A DNA stretch of 64,000 nt from Oikopleura dioica (taxonomy: Eukaryota > Chordata > Appendicularia > Copelata > Oikopleuridae), in NCBI GenBank assembly GCA_907165135.1, contig OU015567.1, positions 6,205,001 through 6,269,000 of the forward strand, given 5' to 3'. The translations under genes and the position numbers were made by a program. The stretch's first letter is position 1, and every line of letters starts with the position of its first letter. Positions 45,781 through 57,144 of the stretch are shown here, piece after piece. The notes below the pieces were generated by a model. It was not told the origin of the DNA, made no database searches, and saw nothing but the letters and a program-made list of their open reading frames with translations.

Positions 45781-46100
45781 CAATCCCGGCTTCACCAACT
45801 TTCATCCCGGCTTCAATAACTTCGATCCTCGCTATACATACGTCAATCCTGGTGGCTCAAACAACAATTCGGGCGTCACTTTCTTCAATCCTAGCTTCTC
45901 AGATGCTAGTCCCGGCTTCTCAGTTCTTTATAATTGCTTCTTGAATGTCGATCATGGCTTCTCCTAGATTAGACTGACGTTGGTAAAACCTAGATTGAAA
46001 CTAATGAAGCCGGGATTGACGTCGAAGAACCTAGGATTGACATTAGAGAAGCTATGATTGAAGTAGGTGAAGCTAGGATTGAAGAAATTACGGTTCCAAT
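45781..46100. repeat. Inverted arrays of a 21-bp minisatellite
   Basis: Units of about 21 bp resembling ATCCCGGCTTCACCAACTTTC run tandemly from 45,783 to about 45,965. Related units run in the opposite orientation from about 45,965 to 46,100. In frame they read as seven-residue repeats (NPGFTNF, HPGFNNF, DPRYTYV), and the inverted arm gives NPSFTYF, NPRFFDV, NPGFISF on the minus strand. Confidence 0.75.
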
Positions 46101-46990
46101 TTTCGTCGAAAGAATATTGAGCTGAGCGAACGGCTGAGCGGTCGACCGAGCTGAGCGAGCAGACTTTGAGCAAGAGGACTGTAAGCAGTGTATTTTTTCC
46201 TCAAAAAATACTTTTTCAGTTTTTATTTTGAGTGTCGACTAGTGTCGGACATAAATTTCCGAAATGCGGCTGAAGAGTGTAAAAAATCTGAGTGTAAAAA
46301 AGAAGTGTTTTGACCAATTTTTCTAATAATTTCTGTTATTTTCTTCATTTACTCACCAAAAACACTAAAGAAAGTGTTGACTTACCGCTCAACCGCTCAC
46401 TGATCTCATGTTGAGCGAAACCCGACACTGAAATTTCGGCGACCCTATAAAATCGGGTTTTTGTAGGCTATTTTCGTCGGATTTCTCGTCGGATCTACTC
46501 ATAGGTTTGATTAAAGATCTACCAAGTCAATCAAAAATGAAAAGGATCAACAAAAATGAAACAGAAATTGATCCCTCTTTAACCCAGTCAATCAAAAATG
46601 AAAGGGATCACAAAATGAAAATTTTGCGATTTTTCCTGTCGAAATTCCATAAAAAATTTTCAAATCGGGCTTGCGCTGTCGAAATTTTTTTGTCGATTCC
46701 AGACACCACCCCTCAAAATTTTGGGAAAAGATGCTGGTAAGGGGGACATATAATATATCAAAATGATCCTCAGAACACGGGGATTCTAAAAATGCCGCAT
46801 AGACACCCGTCATAAAGACTTGAGAAATCGGGGGGGGGGGGGATAAAATGACGATTTGGCGGGGTAAGGTTAAAACACAGTAAAAACAGCTCAGCCTTAT
46901 TAGGGTCCGCCCAGCTCGGGTCAGCTTAACTACCTTAAAAAAAGTCTGCTCAGCTCAGCTCAATGACCTCTGAAAAAGGCCAGCTCAGCT

Positions 46991-47603
46991 CTGGGCTCGG
47001 CAAACTGTGTCAGGAACAGACACAGGAACAGGAAAAAAAAATTCTGTCCCACATTTTACACAGGTACCGCGATTTCATTTAGACTGTTTGCAACTCTCTC
47101 TCTGGTCACAAAAATCAAGCCTTTTTTGTGACCAGTAACAGGCAGGTTTTTTTACACAGCTCAGGTAACAGGTTACACAGGTCAGGGCCTGCCTAAACAG
47201 GTCTGAGCAGGTCAGAAAACAGAAAACAGGCCCTGTGACAGGCCAAAAAACAGGATATTTCTGTGAAAAATATTGCAAAAGAAAACAAAAAGACGCGAAT
47301 TTATCGGCTATTTTAACTAGTTAACTCTTTATACCGTATATTATATAAATTATACGTCTTTCGCTATTGATTTCTTTAAACATCTTCCCTGATTTATGCA
47401 GTTCTTGACCAGATTACACAGGAACCTGTCTATGGTCAGGACCTGAGCGGAAAAAAACAGGCCTGTTTTAGTCAGAAACAGGAACAGGAACAGCATTAGA
47501 AAATTTTTTCCCCCGATTTTACACAGGTACTCAGACAGGTTCCTCAAAAACAGGAAACAGGACCTGTGACAGGTTTTTACACAGCTCAGTTTGCCGAGCC
47601 CAG
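46991..47603. mobile_element. Nested 613-bp TIR element inside the 3.1-kb hAT element
   Basis: Exact 17-bp terminal inverted repeats CTGGGCTCGGCAAACTG / CAGTTTGCCGAGCCCAG, flanked by GCTCAGCT on both sides (46983-46990 and 47604-47611). The flank is low-complexity CTCAG sequence, so this 8-bp duplication is less decisive. The interior is full of ACAGG/CCTGT short inverted repeats. The terminus GGGCTCGGCAA is shared with the CCDC50-like intron element. Confidence 0.75.
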
Positions 47604-48387
47604 GCTCAGCTCCGCTCAGCTCAGTTACCTCCGAAATAGGCCAGCTCCGCTCAGCTCAGAGAACTTTTTACTCGGGTCAGATTAGCTCGGCTCAGCAAAA
47701 ATAAAGCAAAATTTGCAACTCTGCAGATAAGGGCCTTATCTTTTTAAAAAGCCGTAGCTGAGCTTAGGTAGCGGAGCTGAGAGGAAAGTTTAGCCAAGCG
47801 TAGCGGAGCTGGCAAAAATTTATGTGGCCGTAGCGGAGCTGGTCAGAATTTTCTACACTGTAGCTGAGCAAAAACTTTTTTTTCCGTAGCGGAACCGTCA
47901 GCTCCGCTATCTCCGCTACGCAAATTTCCAACTGTGGCCCCACATGTTCCAGTGTGTAGCTCAGGCTATGACGGTAATTTTGAGCGCGAGAATTTCTTGT
48001 CCCGGAAGGTCTAGGAAGTGGTACAAAGTTCGGGAAGTCGACCAAAAATTGGTCTTTTTGAAGAAAATTTTCCTTTTTTCTATAATTTATGAGCCTAACT
48101 TCACTTTTTATACCTCTTCAACGCATTGTGTCCTCCAGTGTCCTCCAAGGCTCAGCAATTTGAAATTGATTTGAAAAATGAAAAAAGATTGAAAAAATCT
48201 GTCCAGATTTGAAAACTTTTCGCAAAATGCAAAATGAAACAGTTGAAAATTTCAAAAAAGGCCCGGCGTCATTATCATTTGAAATAAATTTGCAATTGCG
48301 AAAATGAGTTGAAAAAAGGATTATCTTTTGAAATTTCAAATCAAAAACGGTTGAAATAATGATTTGATATCAAAATATCCACCCCTG

Positions 48388-49662
48388 GTCGAGACTCAAA
48401 GTCTACTCTCATCGCATCCAGACTTGCTGGCTCGTCTTGGTGGTGCATCCTCTCTTTGGTGGTGTTTATTCAACTGCTTCCGGAATCGCTGGCGGAGATC
48501 GTCCTCAAGCTTAGCTGGGAGGAGGTTCCGGCGCTTATCTCTCACGCCATCTATATCTTTCGCACCCGATAACGCAGGCGCTAGTTGCTCCCCCGCCGAG
48601 CGCAGAGAAAGATCATCCTGCCGATAATAAATTCGCCAATCAGAAGAGGGAAAGACTGATAAGAGCTTTTGATCCCCCGCTGCGCGGCTAATTGCTAATT
48701 GCCCCCTTTCCATCTTTGATTGTTTGCAAATTGGCCTTGTTTGCAAACCGGCGGTGTTTGGCCATCACAGCGGGCGATGAAAGAGGAGAGAATGTACATG
48801 AAGCCTTGGTGATAAGGCAATTCCAAAATCCGGCGCCGAATTTGATGTCCCACCGAGATGCATCGTCTGATTTCTGGGTTGTAAAAATCACTGATAACAG
48901 ATTGATAGCGCGCTTCCGAAAACTCTTCCCGCGTCAGAAAGAAAAACGAAGGCTTTGGAAAAAAGCAAAAACACTGTTTTACGGCCAGTATACTTATGTA
49001 CTGATAAACTCTCTCAACGACATGGAAAATTGGTCGTTAGGAAAATTGCTTTCTGCATAGCCAGGTGAGCATTCCCGATTATTTGTGACCCTCTACAGGT
49101 GCACCACATTTTTGCCTTATCGCGGCCGTTTTTCAAGCACTTTGCTTTTACAAATGTAAATTTACATTTTGACAGTCCTTTTTGGCTTCTGATTCAGAGT
49201 GTCCAAAACTCATTTGTCTGAAATCTGCTCTATTGAAAAAAGCTTTTAAATGACCATCAATAAGTAATTTATTTATAAAAGGAAACCACTGCCTTTAAAC
49301 ATACAGTACTAACACTTAATTACAGTAAAATAAAAACAGTCGCTACAGTCAATTAGTTCAGAGTCAGCCTCGAATTTCTAACTAGAGAAAAAATAATTTA
49401 TTAATTAAAATTCGCTAAAACTAATTAATTTTTCGTTTGCATCTACGAAGATCAGAATAGTGCATCAGCGTTCTTTCTAATTTAAAATATTCTATTAGTA
49501 AAATGAAAAATGAAGAACAGACCGTTATCGTGCGCACAACACTCGTTTACAGTAAAAGCGCCGGCGATACAGAGCTCACAGAAAATTAATTTTTGAGAAG
49601 ACGCAATATAAACGGGTGGCTTGGGGTGCGACCGACTCAGTCACCGGGAAGATAATTTGAAA
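48388..49662. promoter_or_regulatory. Second GATA-motif-rich gene-free stretch
   Basis: After the hAT element the GATAAG/CTTATC motifs resume (for example near 48,530, 48,655, 48,810, 48,890, 49,000 and 49,112), with GGTGGTG stretches near 48,440. No exon is supported. AT-rich sequence from 49,150 to 49,600 holds no recognisable gene and probably includes the promoter of the peptide-precursor gene. Confidence 0.4.
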
Positions 49663-50327
49663 ATGAATTTTCTCAAATTGCTCAGCTTCTTGGTAAGTTA
49701 AAAGCAAGAGAGAAACATGCTGTTTAGTGGCTTTTAGGGGAACTTAAGGGGGTAGGGTCGACGAGAATAGGGATTTCCGTGACCTAAAATGCGGGAAAAC
49801 CTGATTTGATAGGCAAAATTTGAGTTTACTTGTGAATAGAAAAGGGTGAAAGAATGTATTGGCAAGAATTAGAAAAATTTTTGGCCAAAAAAAGTTGGTC
49901 AAAAATCCCGTCAAAGTAGGGCCATTTTTGCGAAAATCCACCAAAAATGATCATTTTTTAACAATTTTTTTAGACTCTTGTCGCGGCAAACCCATACGAA
50001 GACTTCCGAAAGCGACAGTCTTCAAGTCCTGTGGATATGTTTATGTCACAAAAAAGAGATATTGGAAATACAATGTACGAGTATATGCTAAATAATGGTG
50101 TCGAAAAACGAATGGTAATCGGAATAATTATCTATTTATTAGTGACCTTTTTTCAGTCGAAATGGATGAGAAACAAGCTCGCAAGACCGCGACGAGAATC
50201 TGTAAGTACAGTCACACACTTTTAATTCGATTTTAATGTTCAATCAGCGCAATATCCAAAGAACGGAGCTTCCGAAATTCCCGATGCTCATGGGCTAAAA
50301 ACCTTTTTCTTTTAGGTTGAAAACTGA
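49663..50327 (+). CDS. Small secreted peptide-hormone/neuropeptide precursor (candidate)
   Basis: Four exons, 49663-49692, 49974-50114, 50157-50201 and 50316-50327, all phase 0 with GT-AG introns, for 75 aa. A short hydrophobic signal (MNFLKLLSFLTLVAA) is followed by NPYEDFR and then dibasic KR sites: after FR, after FMSQ, and after NNGVE; a later PRRE gives RR. The third segment starts DIGNTMYEYMLNNGVEKR and continues MSKWMRNKLARPRR. The W.R.KL spacing recalls parathyroid-hormone-type class B receptor ligands. That resemblance is short and could be chance. The 281-nt first intron is large for this genome. Composition, signal and dibasic sites support a precursor; identity is unproven. Confidence 0.6.
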
Positions 50328-51215
50328 ATCAACCCCGTGCTGCACCAGTAACGTTTTACTGTCGCTACTGTCCCATTTCTTTATTTCCTTACTTACTTGC
50401 TTTCTTTCTTTATTATCTCTCTGCATTTATAATTCGAACTGAACAAGATTATTGAGTTGAAAATGCGTTTTTCCTTATTGGGGCAATCAAAGGTAGTACC
50501 CTTAGTTCGTTGGAGATTTTCAGTATTAGATGCCGATCTATCTGATGTTATTGAGTTGGTGGTGCTGGTCGCGATGCTGATAAGACCCTGAAAATTCGAA
50601 ATGGCGTTTTAGAGTAGTGGCGCAGGCGGCCATCTGCCCTTTGAAGTCCTTATCGGCGTTTTTACGCATTTGGTGGCACCTGCGCCCGTCGCCGCGCGCG
50701 GCCACCAACGAAAAAAACTAAGCGCAACTTGCTAAAAGTCCAAAACAAAGCCGCCGCTTTCGTCGCAAATGCAAAACGGAAACGGGCGACGAGTGCCTTC
50801 AGCTGCCCAAGACACTACTAAGCAGCGAGCGACCTTGAGGAGGGATGAAAAACACAGACGCTTGAAAGGCCTTTTTTGCATTTTTTGCTTAGTAAGAAAG
50901 TCTTGCTCTATTTTAGTCAAAGTAAACTCAAATAGCTCCGGTCCCATTTTGCAATCAAGAATTGATGCCCTTCCAATCATGTTTTCATCCACGATATCTT
51001 ATCTCAATAAACCATATGTGGAGCTTTAGCAACAAGACGGAAGCTTTAGCGTAACTTGAGCCGCGCCAGACAAAAGGCATATATGCCCGTAAGCTTTCCT
51101 GAGTATTTTACATACATAAGAATCAAGAACAGAGAGCAGAGAGAGAGAGACAGAATGTGTTTGTATTGTGACGGAGGGATTTGAGAGGAAATCTGAATTC
51201 AGTTTTTGCAAATAG
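50328..51215. other. Intergenic, mostly empty
   Basis: About 0.9 kb. Contains a GATAAG near 50,579, CTTATCGG near 50,652, GC-rich sequence at 50,670-50,710 and a GAGAGA run near 51,140. No exon is supported, although the 5' exon of the TSP1 gene may lie at its right end. Confidence 0.4.
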
Positions 51216-52131
51216 GAGTAGGAATCAAATCCAATGCAAGTCCAGAGAGTTCTCCAGCAGAAGGGCCGCCAGTTTATCCCCGGTAATTTCTTATGCTAGA
51301 ATAGAGAGGTCTGATTTGATGAATAAGCTGGTCGAAGTGGGAAGAATGGTCAAAGTGCGACGGGTCTTTTGGCTGCTTTGGGAATCGAGAAAGAGTCAGG
51401 GACTGCCAACTCAGGGTCGATTACAACATATTAAAGAGCTGTATTATTCAGTATTCATCTTGTTCGTTGGATGAAGCATATTTTATCCGATGTCGGAACT
51501 TATGGCTCGGTTCATTTCGAACTCTTGCCAGAAGCAAGAAGGATTGAAAGTAATCAAGTGGGCTAGTGAAGATACGACTATTCCTGGTGAAACAATAAAT
51601 CTGCTGTCGGAGAGCGAAATGTACAGATTGTTTGATTACAGGAATGTCGTCATCTCATTTTCAGTCTTTTTTGAATACCCCGTTTGCGCATTTTGAAAAT
51701 GACGACGATGAGTCCCTATCTCGGCTTTAAAATCTGCGGCACATATCAATACACCCGCGCGCAAACTTGGAATCCAAGACGCCAAGAAAAAGCAAGCGGA
51801 GGATTTTATGGTGGTCTTGGCTTTTCCCATGGGGACATTTTGATCAACCCGAATGCGAATAAGACGAGAGAGGAAGGAACTTGTAGCGACAGGGACTGCA
51901 GTAACTACACATCTTTCTCTTGACAGCCGAATTACATATTTCAGTGATGCTGACGATAATAACGCCAATGCTTGGATTCTGTGCAATTCTGATCCTCACC
52001 GGTGTGTTTTGGGAAATCATTGAAAACAGAAGAAACCCGCCTATCAAGCGCAATAAAATCACAACTGAAGATAAAATCAAACTCAACGTTCGTTTCAAAA
52101 AAATGAAATCAAGGAAGAAAACCTATTTTTA
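51216..52131 (+). CDS. Thrombospondin type-1 repeat membrane protein
   Basis: Visible segments are 51216-51282, 51328 to about 51460 or beyond, about 51540-51641, 51713 to about 51897, and about 51942-52131. The second exon encodes a TSP1 repeat, WSKWEEWSKCDGSFGCFGN, then RERVRDCQ with further Cys. The next part (GFKICGTYQYTRAQTWNPR, GGFYGGLGFSHGDI, EEGTCSDRDC) is extracellular-looking but unrecognised. One membrane helix follows, LTIITPMLGFCAILILTGVFW, and then a short, Lys/Arg-rich cytoplasmic tail. The 71-nt intron 51642-51712 needs a GA donor (AG then GAATG). The start/signal exon and the junction after the TSP1 exon are unresolved. The ligand or role is unknown. Confidence 0.6.
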
Positions 52132-52437
52132 GAGAATTGTCTCAGCTCTCCAAAAATGAAGCGATTGCAAATTTCAGAATTGACATGTTTTTTGTACACG
52201 ACCATTTTTGCTGTAACGAATAAAAAGTCAAGCACTTCATCGTAGGAAAAGCCAGACATACAGTAATATTTGCGATTCGTTAAAACAAATCTCGATTGTC
52301 AATAACTGCGCGTCGATTTGCCTGTCTTGAAATCTAAGAGAAAAATATTGGTGTAGAAAGATGACAGTAACTTGCTGTAATTGATCGATAGAGACTTATA
52401 CTTGTATTAGGTACGAATTGACTTTGATCAAACAGGG

Positions 52438-52957
52438 GTGCGATTCAAAAATGTTGTCATAACATCTCGAGCTTCAAAACTCGTTCTTACTTCAAAATTT
52501 GATCTCCAAGCGAACAGGTTAACGGTATGGTTGCTTATTTTATTTTATCATAAAAATTTTTCTGTTACAAGGTCGTACAGGATCGTCAGCGGCCAAGAGA
52601 TCAAAGCCAGCTGTGGAATATTTTCTACGACGACGAAAAGAGGAGCATCAGAATTATGTCCGTCGCGAATCCTGGGCTTGGACTGGATAACCATGATGGC
52701 AAAATGATTCTTATTCCTTATGAACATTGCCTTGGCCAAAGGTGGATGTAAGTCGGTTTGTATGAAGATTTAAGAAAATGATTAATAAAAGTGATGAAAA
52801 ATATGAAAAGTTTTTAAGCTACGTCGGAGGATTTTTGTATAATCAGACGAAAGTTCTCGCTGCTCCTGGAAACTCAAACAGGCCTGGCATTCAACTTGAA
52901 GCAATTGATCCAAATGGGCAACATGATCATCGATGGGATTTTGTTCAATGCGACTAG
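52438..52957 (+). CDS. Ricin-B-type beta-trefoil lectin-like protein (N-terminus missing)
   Basis: Three exons keep frame: up to 52524 (from about 52436), 52572-52747 and 52819-52957, ending QCD and TAG. Introns are GT-AG, 47 and 71 nt. The fold is suggested by repeated trefoil signatures ending in Q.W-type turns: SQLWNIFYDDEKRSIRI, GQRWIYVGG, HRWDFVQCD, with KLVLTSKFDLQANR as an earlier strand. Such domains usually bind carbohydrate. Here it is only the lectin fold; no toxin catalytic chain is present. The start exon was not found; an AG at 52434-52435 is a plausible acceptor. It follows the TSP1 gene by about 300 bp on the same strand. Confidence 0.6.
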
Positions 52958-53287
52958 ATACGACTTCTGTTATAAAATGTCTAATAAAACTTCGAAGAAA
53001 ACTTTAAATTTCTTGTCTGTACAGTTTTTCTGGGGCAATATACAGTTTCGCGTTAATAATACAGTATGTTCATTCATGGTCATCTGAGCGATGGTCGACG
53101 GTATTGTGCACGATTTCGGCCTGGCGATGCTGAAGAGAGTGTTTAAAAATTATGTGACCGCAGTGCGTTAGAGACGCTATAGAATGTGCGCGACGCTATC
53201 ATTAAAATTTAAAAGCACCCGAATAGAGGGAGAAAATAGCCATTTTTCTTTGGAAGGAACATTCTCTAAGAAGGGTTCAAACAAGGT

Positions 53288-56200
53288 TCAACTTACTGAT
53301 AAATAGGCGAACCAGTAGACCACGTTGAAGAGGAAGAATGTCAAGGGAAACATCACTCTGGAAACACGGTCGATGTGGCTGTCTCCTGTCATTGCTTCCA
53401 TCGCCCGCTGTCTCATTAGACGACGATTTCGACGAAGTTTCTTCACAATACTTTTACTGAAATCATTTCATAAGCGCGGGCACTATTTTTAGTCTTTCAA
53501 AAAATTTCGGGCAGAACCAAAAAATGAATTGAGTTTTTGGATGACCAATAAGATGGCTGTATTTGGCCTACCGGCCAATCAAAGCCCTGATTCATCAAAT
53601 CATTTCCATATTTTGGTGTCTGGTAGACAGGCACTTACTTATTCGCTAATTGCGTCCAAAAACTAGCTCCAGATGACCGCCCGAATCTGGACAAGATGGA
53701 GCCCGGTCTCGTGATCTTGGAGCGCGAATCATCGGAATTCGACATTTTGGAACTTGCGAAGCGTCTCCGGACTCCATTAACAGCGCTTGGCTGATAATTT
53801 CCATCAGAGTCCAGTCCCGAGTCTGAATCGTCTCCGTTGACTTCGAGTTGTTGGATGAGCGCGCGTGGTCTAATAACCGTAAAGTAATTGACAGAGGCGA
53901 ATTCTATTAGCGCGGCAAAGCAATAGGTGAAGCAAGTGACGATAAACCAGTCCATGGCAGTGAGGTAAGACACGTTAGGTATGCTGCGCCGCTCCGAGAT
54001 GCTGAAAACTACAGTAGCTGCTTACAGTAACTAACAGTTACTGACCTCAATGTTGTCAGTGACAGAACTGTCATGACACCAAAGACCATTCGCGCGGGCG
54101 TGGCTTCTTTATTCACCCAGAAAGACACCTAGTTAATCACCAATGAAACCAACCTGGCAGGAGTAATCTTACTTGTGATAATATTACAATAAGCATACAG
54201 GGCAGGTAGGTTTGGACGATAAAGTAGCCAAGGTGGCGCTTCAAGTGGAAGCTTATGATAAGTACAGAATATTTTCCGAATTGATGATCTTTTTCAAAGG
54301 ATAAAAAGAAGATGCTTGAACTTTGGCCAGTACTGAATGTACTAGTAACGTAGAGAGGGGGCTATGATTCGAGCCATCCAATATCTCTAGAATCTGAGCT
54401 GGTGGTTAGGGTTAGGGACTGGGAACTCTTCAGGGGAATCCGGGGGGCGAAACCCCCTGATTTAGGCCCAAGGTGGGGGGTCTAGGGGGCGTAGCACGCT
54501 GGGTTAGGTTTAGGGTTAGGGGCAGCTCGAATGATAACCCCCTACTAAAGTACTGTACTGATGATATCCTTTCCTATTACTTCTTCTGTCCAACTATGGT
54601 GAAGCAAGGCAAATTGAATCAGCCTGGAATTAGCGGTTGGGCAATCTACGGGCTCGCTTTGTCCGCCCAAATTGCTCTTTGTCGTCCAGTTGAAGATCAC
54701 GTCCTCAACCGTGTACCTAAAAGGTGTCGCTATTAATAATTCTCCGGGTCTCGAAAAACTTTAATAAATTATTGAAACAACCGACTGTTCTCAATGTTCT
54801 CGAACATAGCCTCCTATTACAAGCGACAAAAGAAAAATAAGACTTTAATTAATTTGTAGCAAACATAGATGGAGTGGGGCCCTGATTCAAGGAATAAATT
54901 AAATTTTAATTTCATATTATCTTTTTCGGGAAAAAATCAAATGGTACATGTTCCTTTAAAATTGATGGATTAAGGGTGTAACATTCAGTTTTCAACTAAT
55001 TTAAATATCAGCCCCTTAGGAGCTCAAATACGAGTTTCATTCACTGATAGTAACAAGTTCGTATTCAACCATTTTTCAGTTCAATTTTGCCCCCTTTTCG
55101 AGGCCTACTCACCCGTAGGATCCATAGGTCAAATTGCAGGTGTGCACATCCATAGGGAAATTAGTAACAGTCATTGGGCAGTTGGCTCTGATAGTAAGTC
55201 GCGAGGTATACAGAATATCTCCAGTGGCATTAATCCGAAGTAATCTGTTGGGCAAGGTCATGTTATGGTTCACTAGAGTGGCGGATTAGTCCCCTGATCA
55301 TCGCGATTGTCTGCAATTAGCATGAACAGTGCATCGATTTTAATGAGTTCAATTTGCTACCCTTCAATTTACAGTCAAAGGCACCTTTTTTTCTAAAAAG
55401 AACTGGACGAGTCATAGCGTCTAAGCGTCATTGCGCGCCAATTGCTTTATTACTATTTCGAGACGTTCTTTTTAAATTATTCAAAAACGATGTTATTCTT
55501 CCTTGATTCCGAAAATTATTAGTCGAAGTTTCCCTATGAATGGAAACCCTCGTTTTTCGGTTTTTGCCTGCAGTTAAGCAGGACTAATCCGTTCCTGATT
55601 TCTTTCCATTTCTAAAGAAGGCATCTGGAGTCCATATTCGATTAATCATGACATTGCTGAGGCTTTATTTTAGGTCCTCATTTATTGGTTTTTCTAATGT
55701 ATGCCTTCGCAATCGCAATATTGGCTTCGTTGATTTATCAGAACATAGCTAAATAATTCAGAAAAAAAAACAGCGAAAAAAGACGATTTTGATGACGGTA
55801 CCATTCCTGAGAGACTTGATATGGGTAGCTTTGAGTTCTCCGTTTTTGCTCATGATTGACTGATAAGCGAGTCGAGGATCTTTCCATTTCTGGCGCAGGA
55901 ACATGTCAACTGTGAATTCTCGTTTTTGATCATCCACTGGTCCGAAGCCTGAATTCTTAGTTCTACAGATTCTCCCATATAATCTGATTAAGGCCTTTTA
56001 TCCTCCTCTTTAGGGCAAAGTTTACCTGTGATGAAAACATCAGACTGAACATACAGGGGTTTCTTGCCAATGTCTGGCCTAAGTCGATGATCATAATCGA
56101 GTAGGATCGAGTCCAAAGTCGCTGAAACTTCTTTTGCGGTTGGATCCTTTATCTGGTGTCTTCAACAATGACTTTGCCGAAGAAGAAACGCACTATTGAA

Positions 56201-56401
56201 ATGCAAGTTGCAATTTATCGATAATAGAACTGTTAATCAAGAGAAAGCTGTCAGATTTGGTCAAGAAAATTATTGATCACAATATCGACTAGCGGCCCCT
56301 TTTTACAGAGAAGGCAAGGTCAAGATTTCCCTCTTTCGACACGATTCCTTTGCTTTCACCATGGAGGCCTTCCATAGCACCAGCAGAAGCCATATCCACA
56401 T
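53288..56401 (-). CDS. GABA-A receptor subunit (alpha-like) Cys-loop channel
   Basis: Secure exons (5' to 3'): 56146-56026, 55948-55807, 55656-55595, 55272-55113, 54716-54559, 54288-54173, 54128-54046, 54001-53639 and 53456-53288. A signal-peptide exon at 56401-56307 ([19 protein letters not shown]) is likely, but its link is unresolved. The ligand-binding domain shows [18 protein letters not shown]-type [13 protein letters not shown] and the Cys loop [15 protein letters not shown] (13 residues between Cys). TM1 is [14 protein letters not shown]2 is [17 protein letters not shown], the anion-selective pattern. TM3 is [20 protein letters not shown] and TM4 [17 protein letters not shown]. The introns 55657-55806 and 55273-55594 are GA-AG; both are demanded by homology. 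The subunit class (alpha versus others) is my best guess. Confidence 0.9.
54405..54525. repeat. Telomere-like TTAGGG tracts in a receptor intron
   Basis: GGTTAGGGTTAGGGA near 54,405 and GGGTTAGGTTTAGGGTTAGGGG near 54,502 flank G-rich inverted sequence (GGGGGGCGAAACCCCC and GGGGGGTCTAGGGGGCG). It lies in the 270-nt intron 54289-54558. Only a few units, degenerate. Confidence 0.6.
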
Positions 56402-57144
56402 CGCATGGGTGCCCCTTAATGAATTTCCACTCAAGTTCTCTTTCGCGGCTCTTCTTTTTCTCTTTTCAACTTTTCGTCCAAGTTCTTCATCGCATCTCTC
56501 GTCCAAAATAGTTTTTCAAAATCACTTTGATTCAGAGTGATAAAAATCCTTTTCTTTTTCTTCCAAAGATAAAATATCGAAGGGAGAAAATAACGAGAAG
56601 TGAACCAGAAGGGCTGGCCGTAGATAACGTGTGTGGCGCCCTCAGCCGGGTACAACGAGCTGGGCACCCGCTCCAAGCCATTGGAGATGCATATGTACCT
56701 CACAACACGAATGCATGCAAGCAGATTGGAGCGAGCAGATAAATCGCTCGATTAACGAGTAAAAACCCTCTTCGACCTCATCATCTCAAGCTCAACAACG
56801 GGCTTAGACACACGTTCTTTTCACTACTGTATGAACTAACATTTCATAATAAAGGGAACATCCAGAAGTTTGAGGCTGCCAACAACGAAAAGAAACGAAA
56901 AAGAGCGTCAAATGTTATTTTTTGATGAGTTTACTTAGCCCCCGATAATGAGCTCTTGACCCTTATTTCTGCCCTCCGATAATCAAAGATCCTGCCAAAC
57001 TGGTCTTTCTAGCTCAATTTTATCGCACTGTAACCGGGTGAAATTTGTGTAATGAGTAACTACAGGGGACAGATTGCATTTTCTACGAGAGATGTTTACA
57101 AAGACAAGGGTCGAGAGGAGGGAGTCAGAAGGAAGAAAATAACC
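56402..57144. other. Intergenic between GABA-A receptor and the SK-rich gene
   Basis: About 740 bp, AT-rich with a few open frames that have no splice or homology support. Presumed divergent promoters. Confidence 0.4.

Larger units (their letters stand above)
45254..48387. mobile_element. Large composite hAT-type element (3.1 kb), non-autonomous
   Basis: Perfect 25-bp terminal inverted repeats beginning CAGGGGTGGATATTTTGATA bound 3,134 bp. They are flanked by the exact 8-bp duplication GTCGAGAC at 45246-45253 and 48388-48395. Subterminal regions are rich in GAAATTTGAAATT-type repeats. No frame long enough for a hAT transposase is present. Inside lie a 21-bp minisatellite in both orientations (45,781-46,100), a nested smaller element (46,991-47,603) and short GTAGCGGAGCTG repeats near 47,780-47,910. 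Confidence 0.9.

Noticed and set aside
46834-46845. Poly-G run
   Set aside because: Simple homopolymer inside a repeat element, possibly of uncertain length; no functional claim.
52438-52957. Ricin-type toxin
   Set aside because: Only the carbohydrate-binding beta-trefoil pattern is present; there is no ribosome-inactivating chain.
54411-54525. True chromosome end
   Set aside because: The TTAGGG tracts are short, degenerate and inside a receptor gene with coding sequence on both sides.
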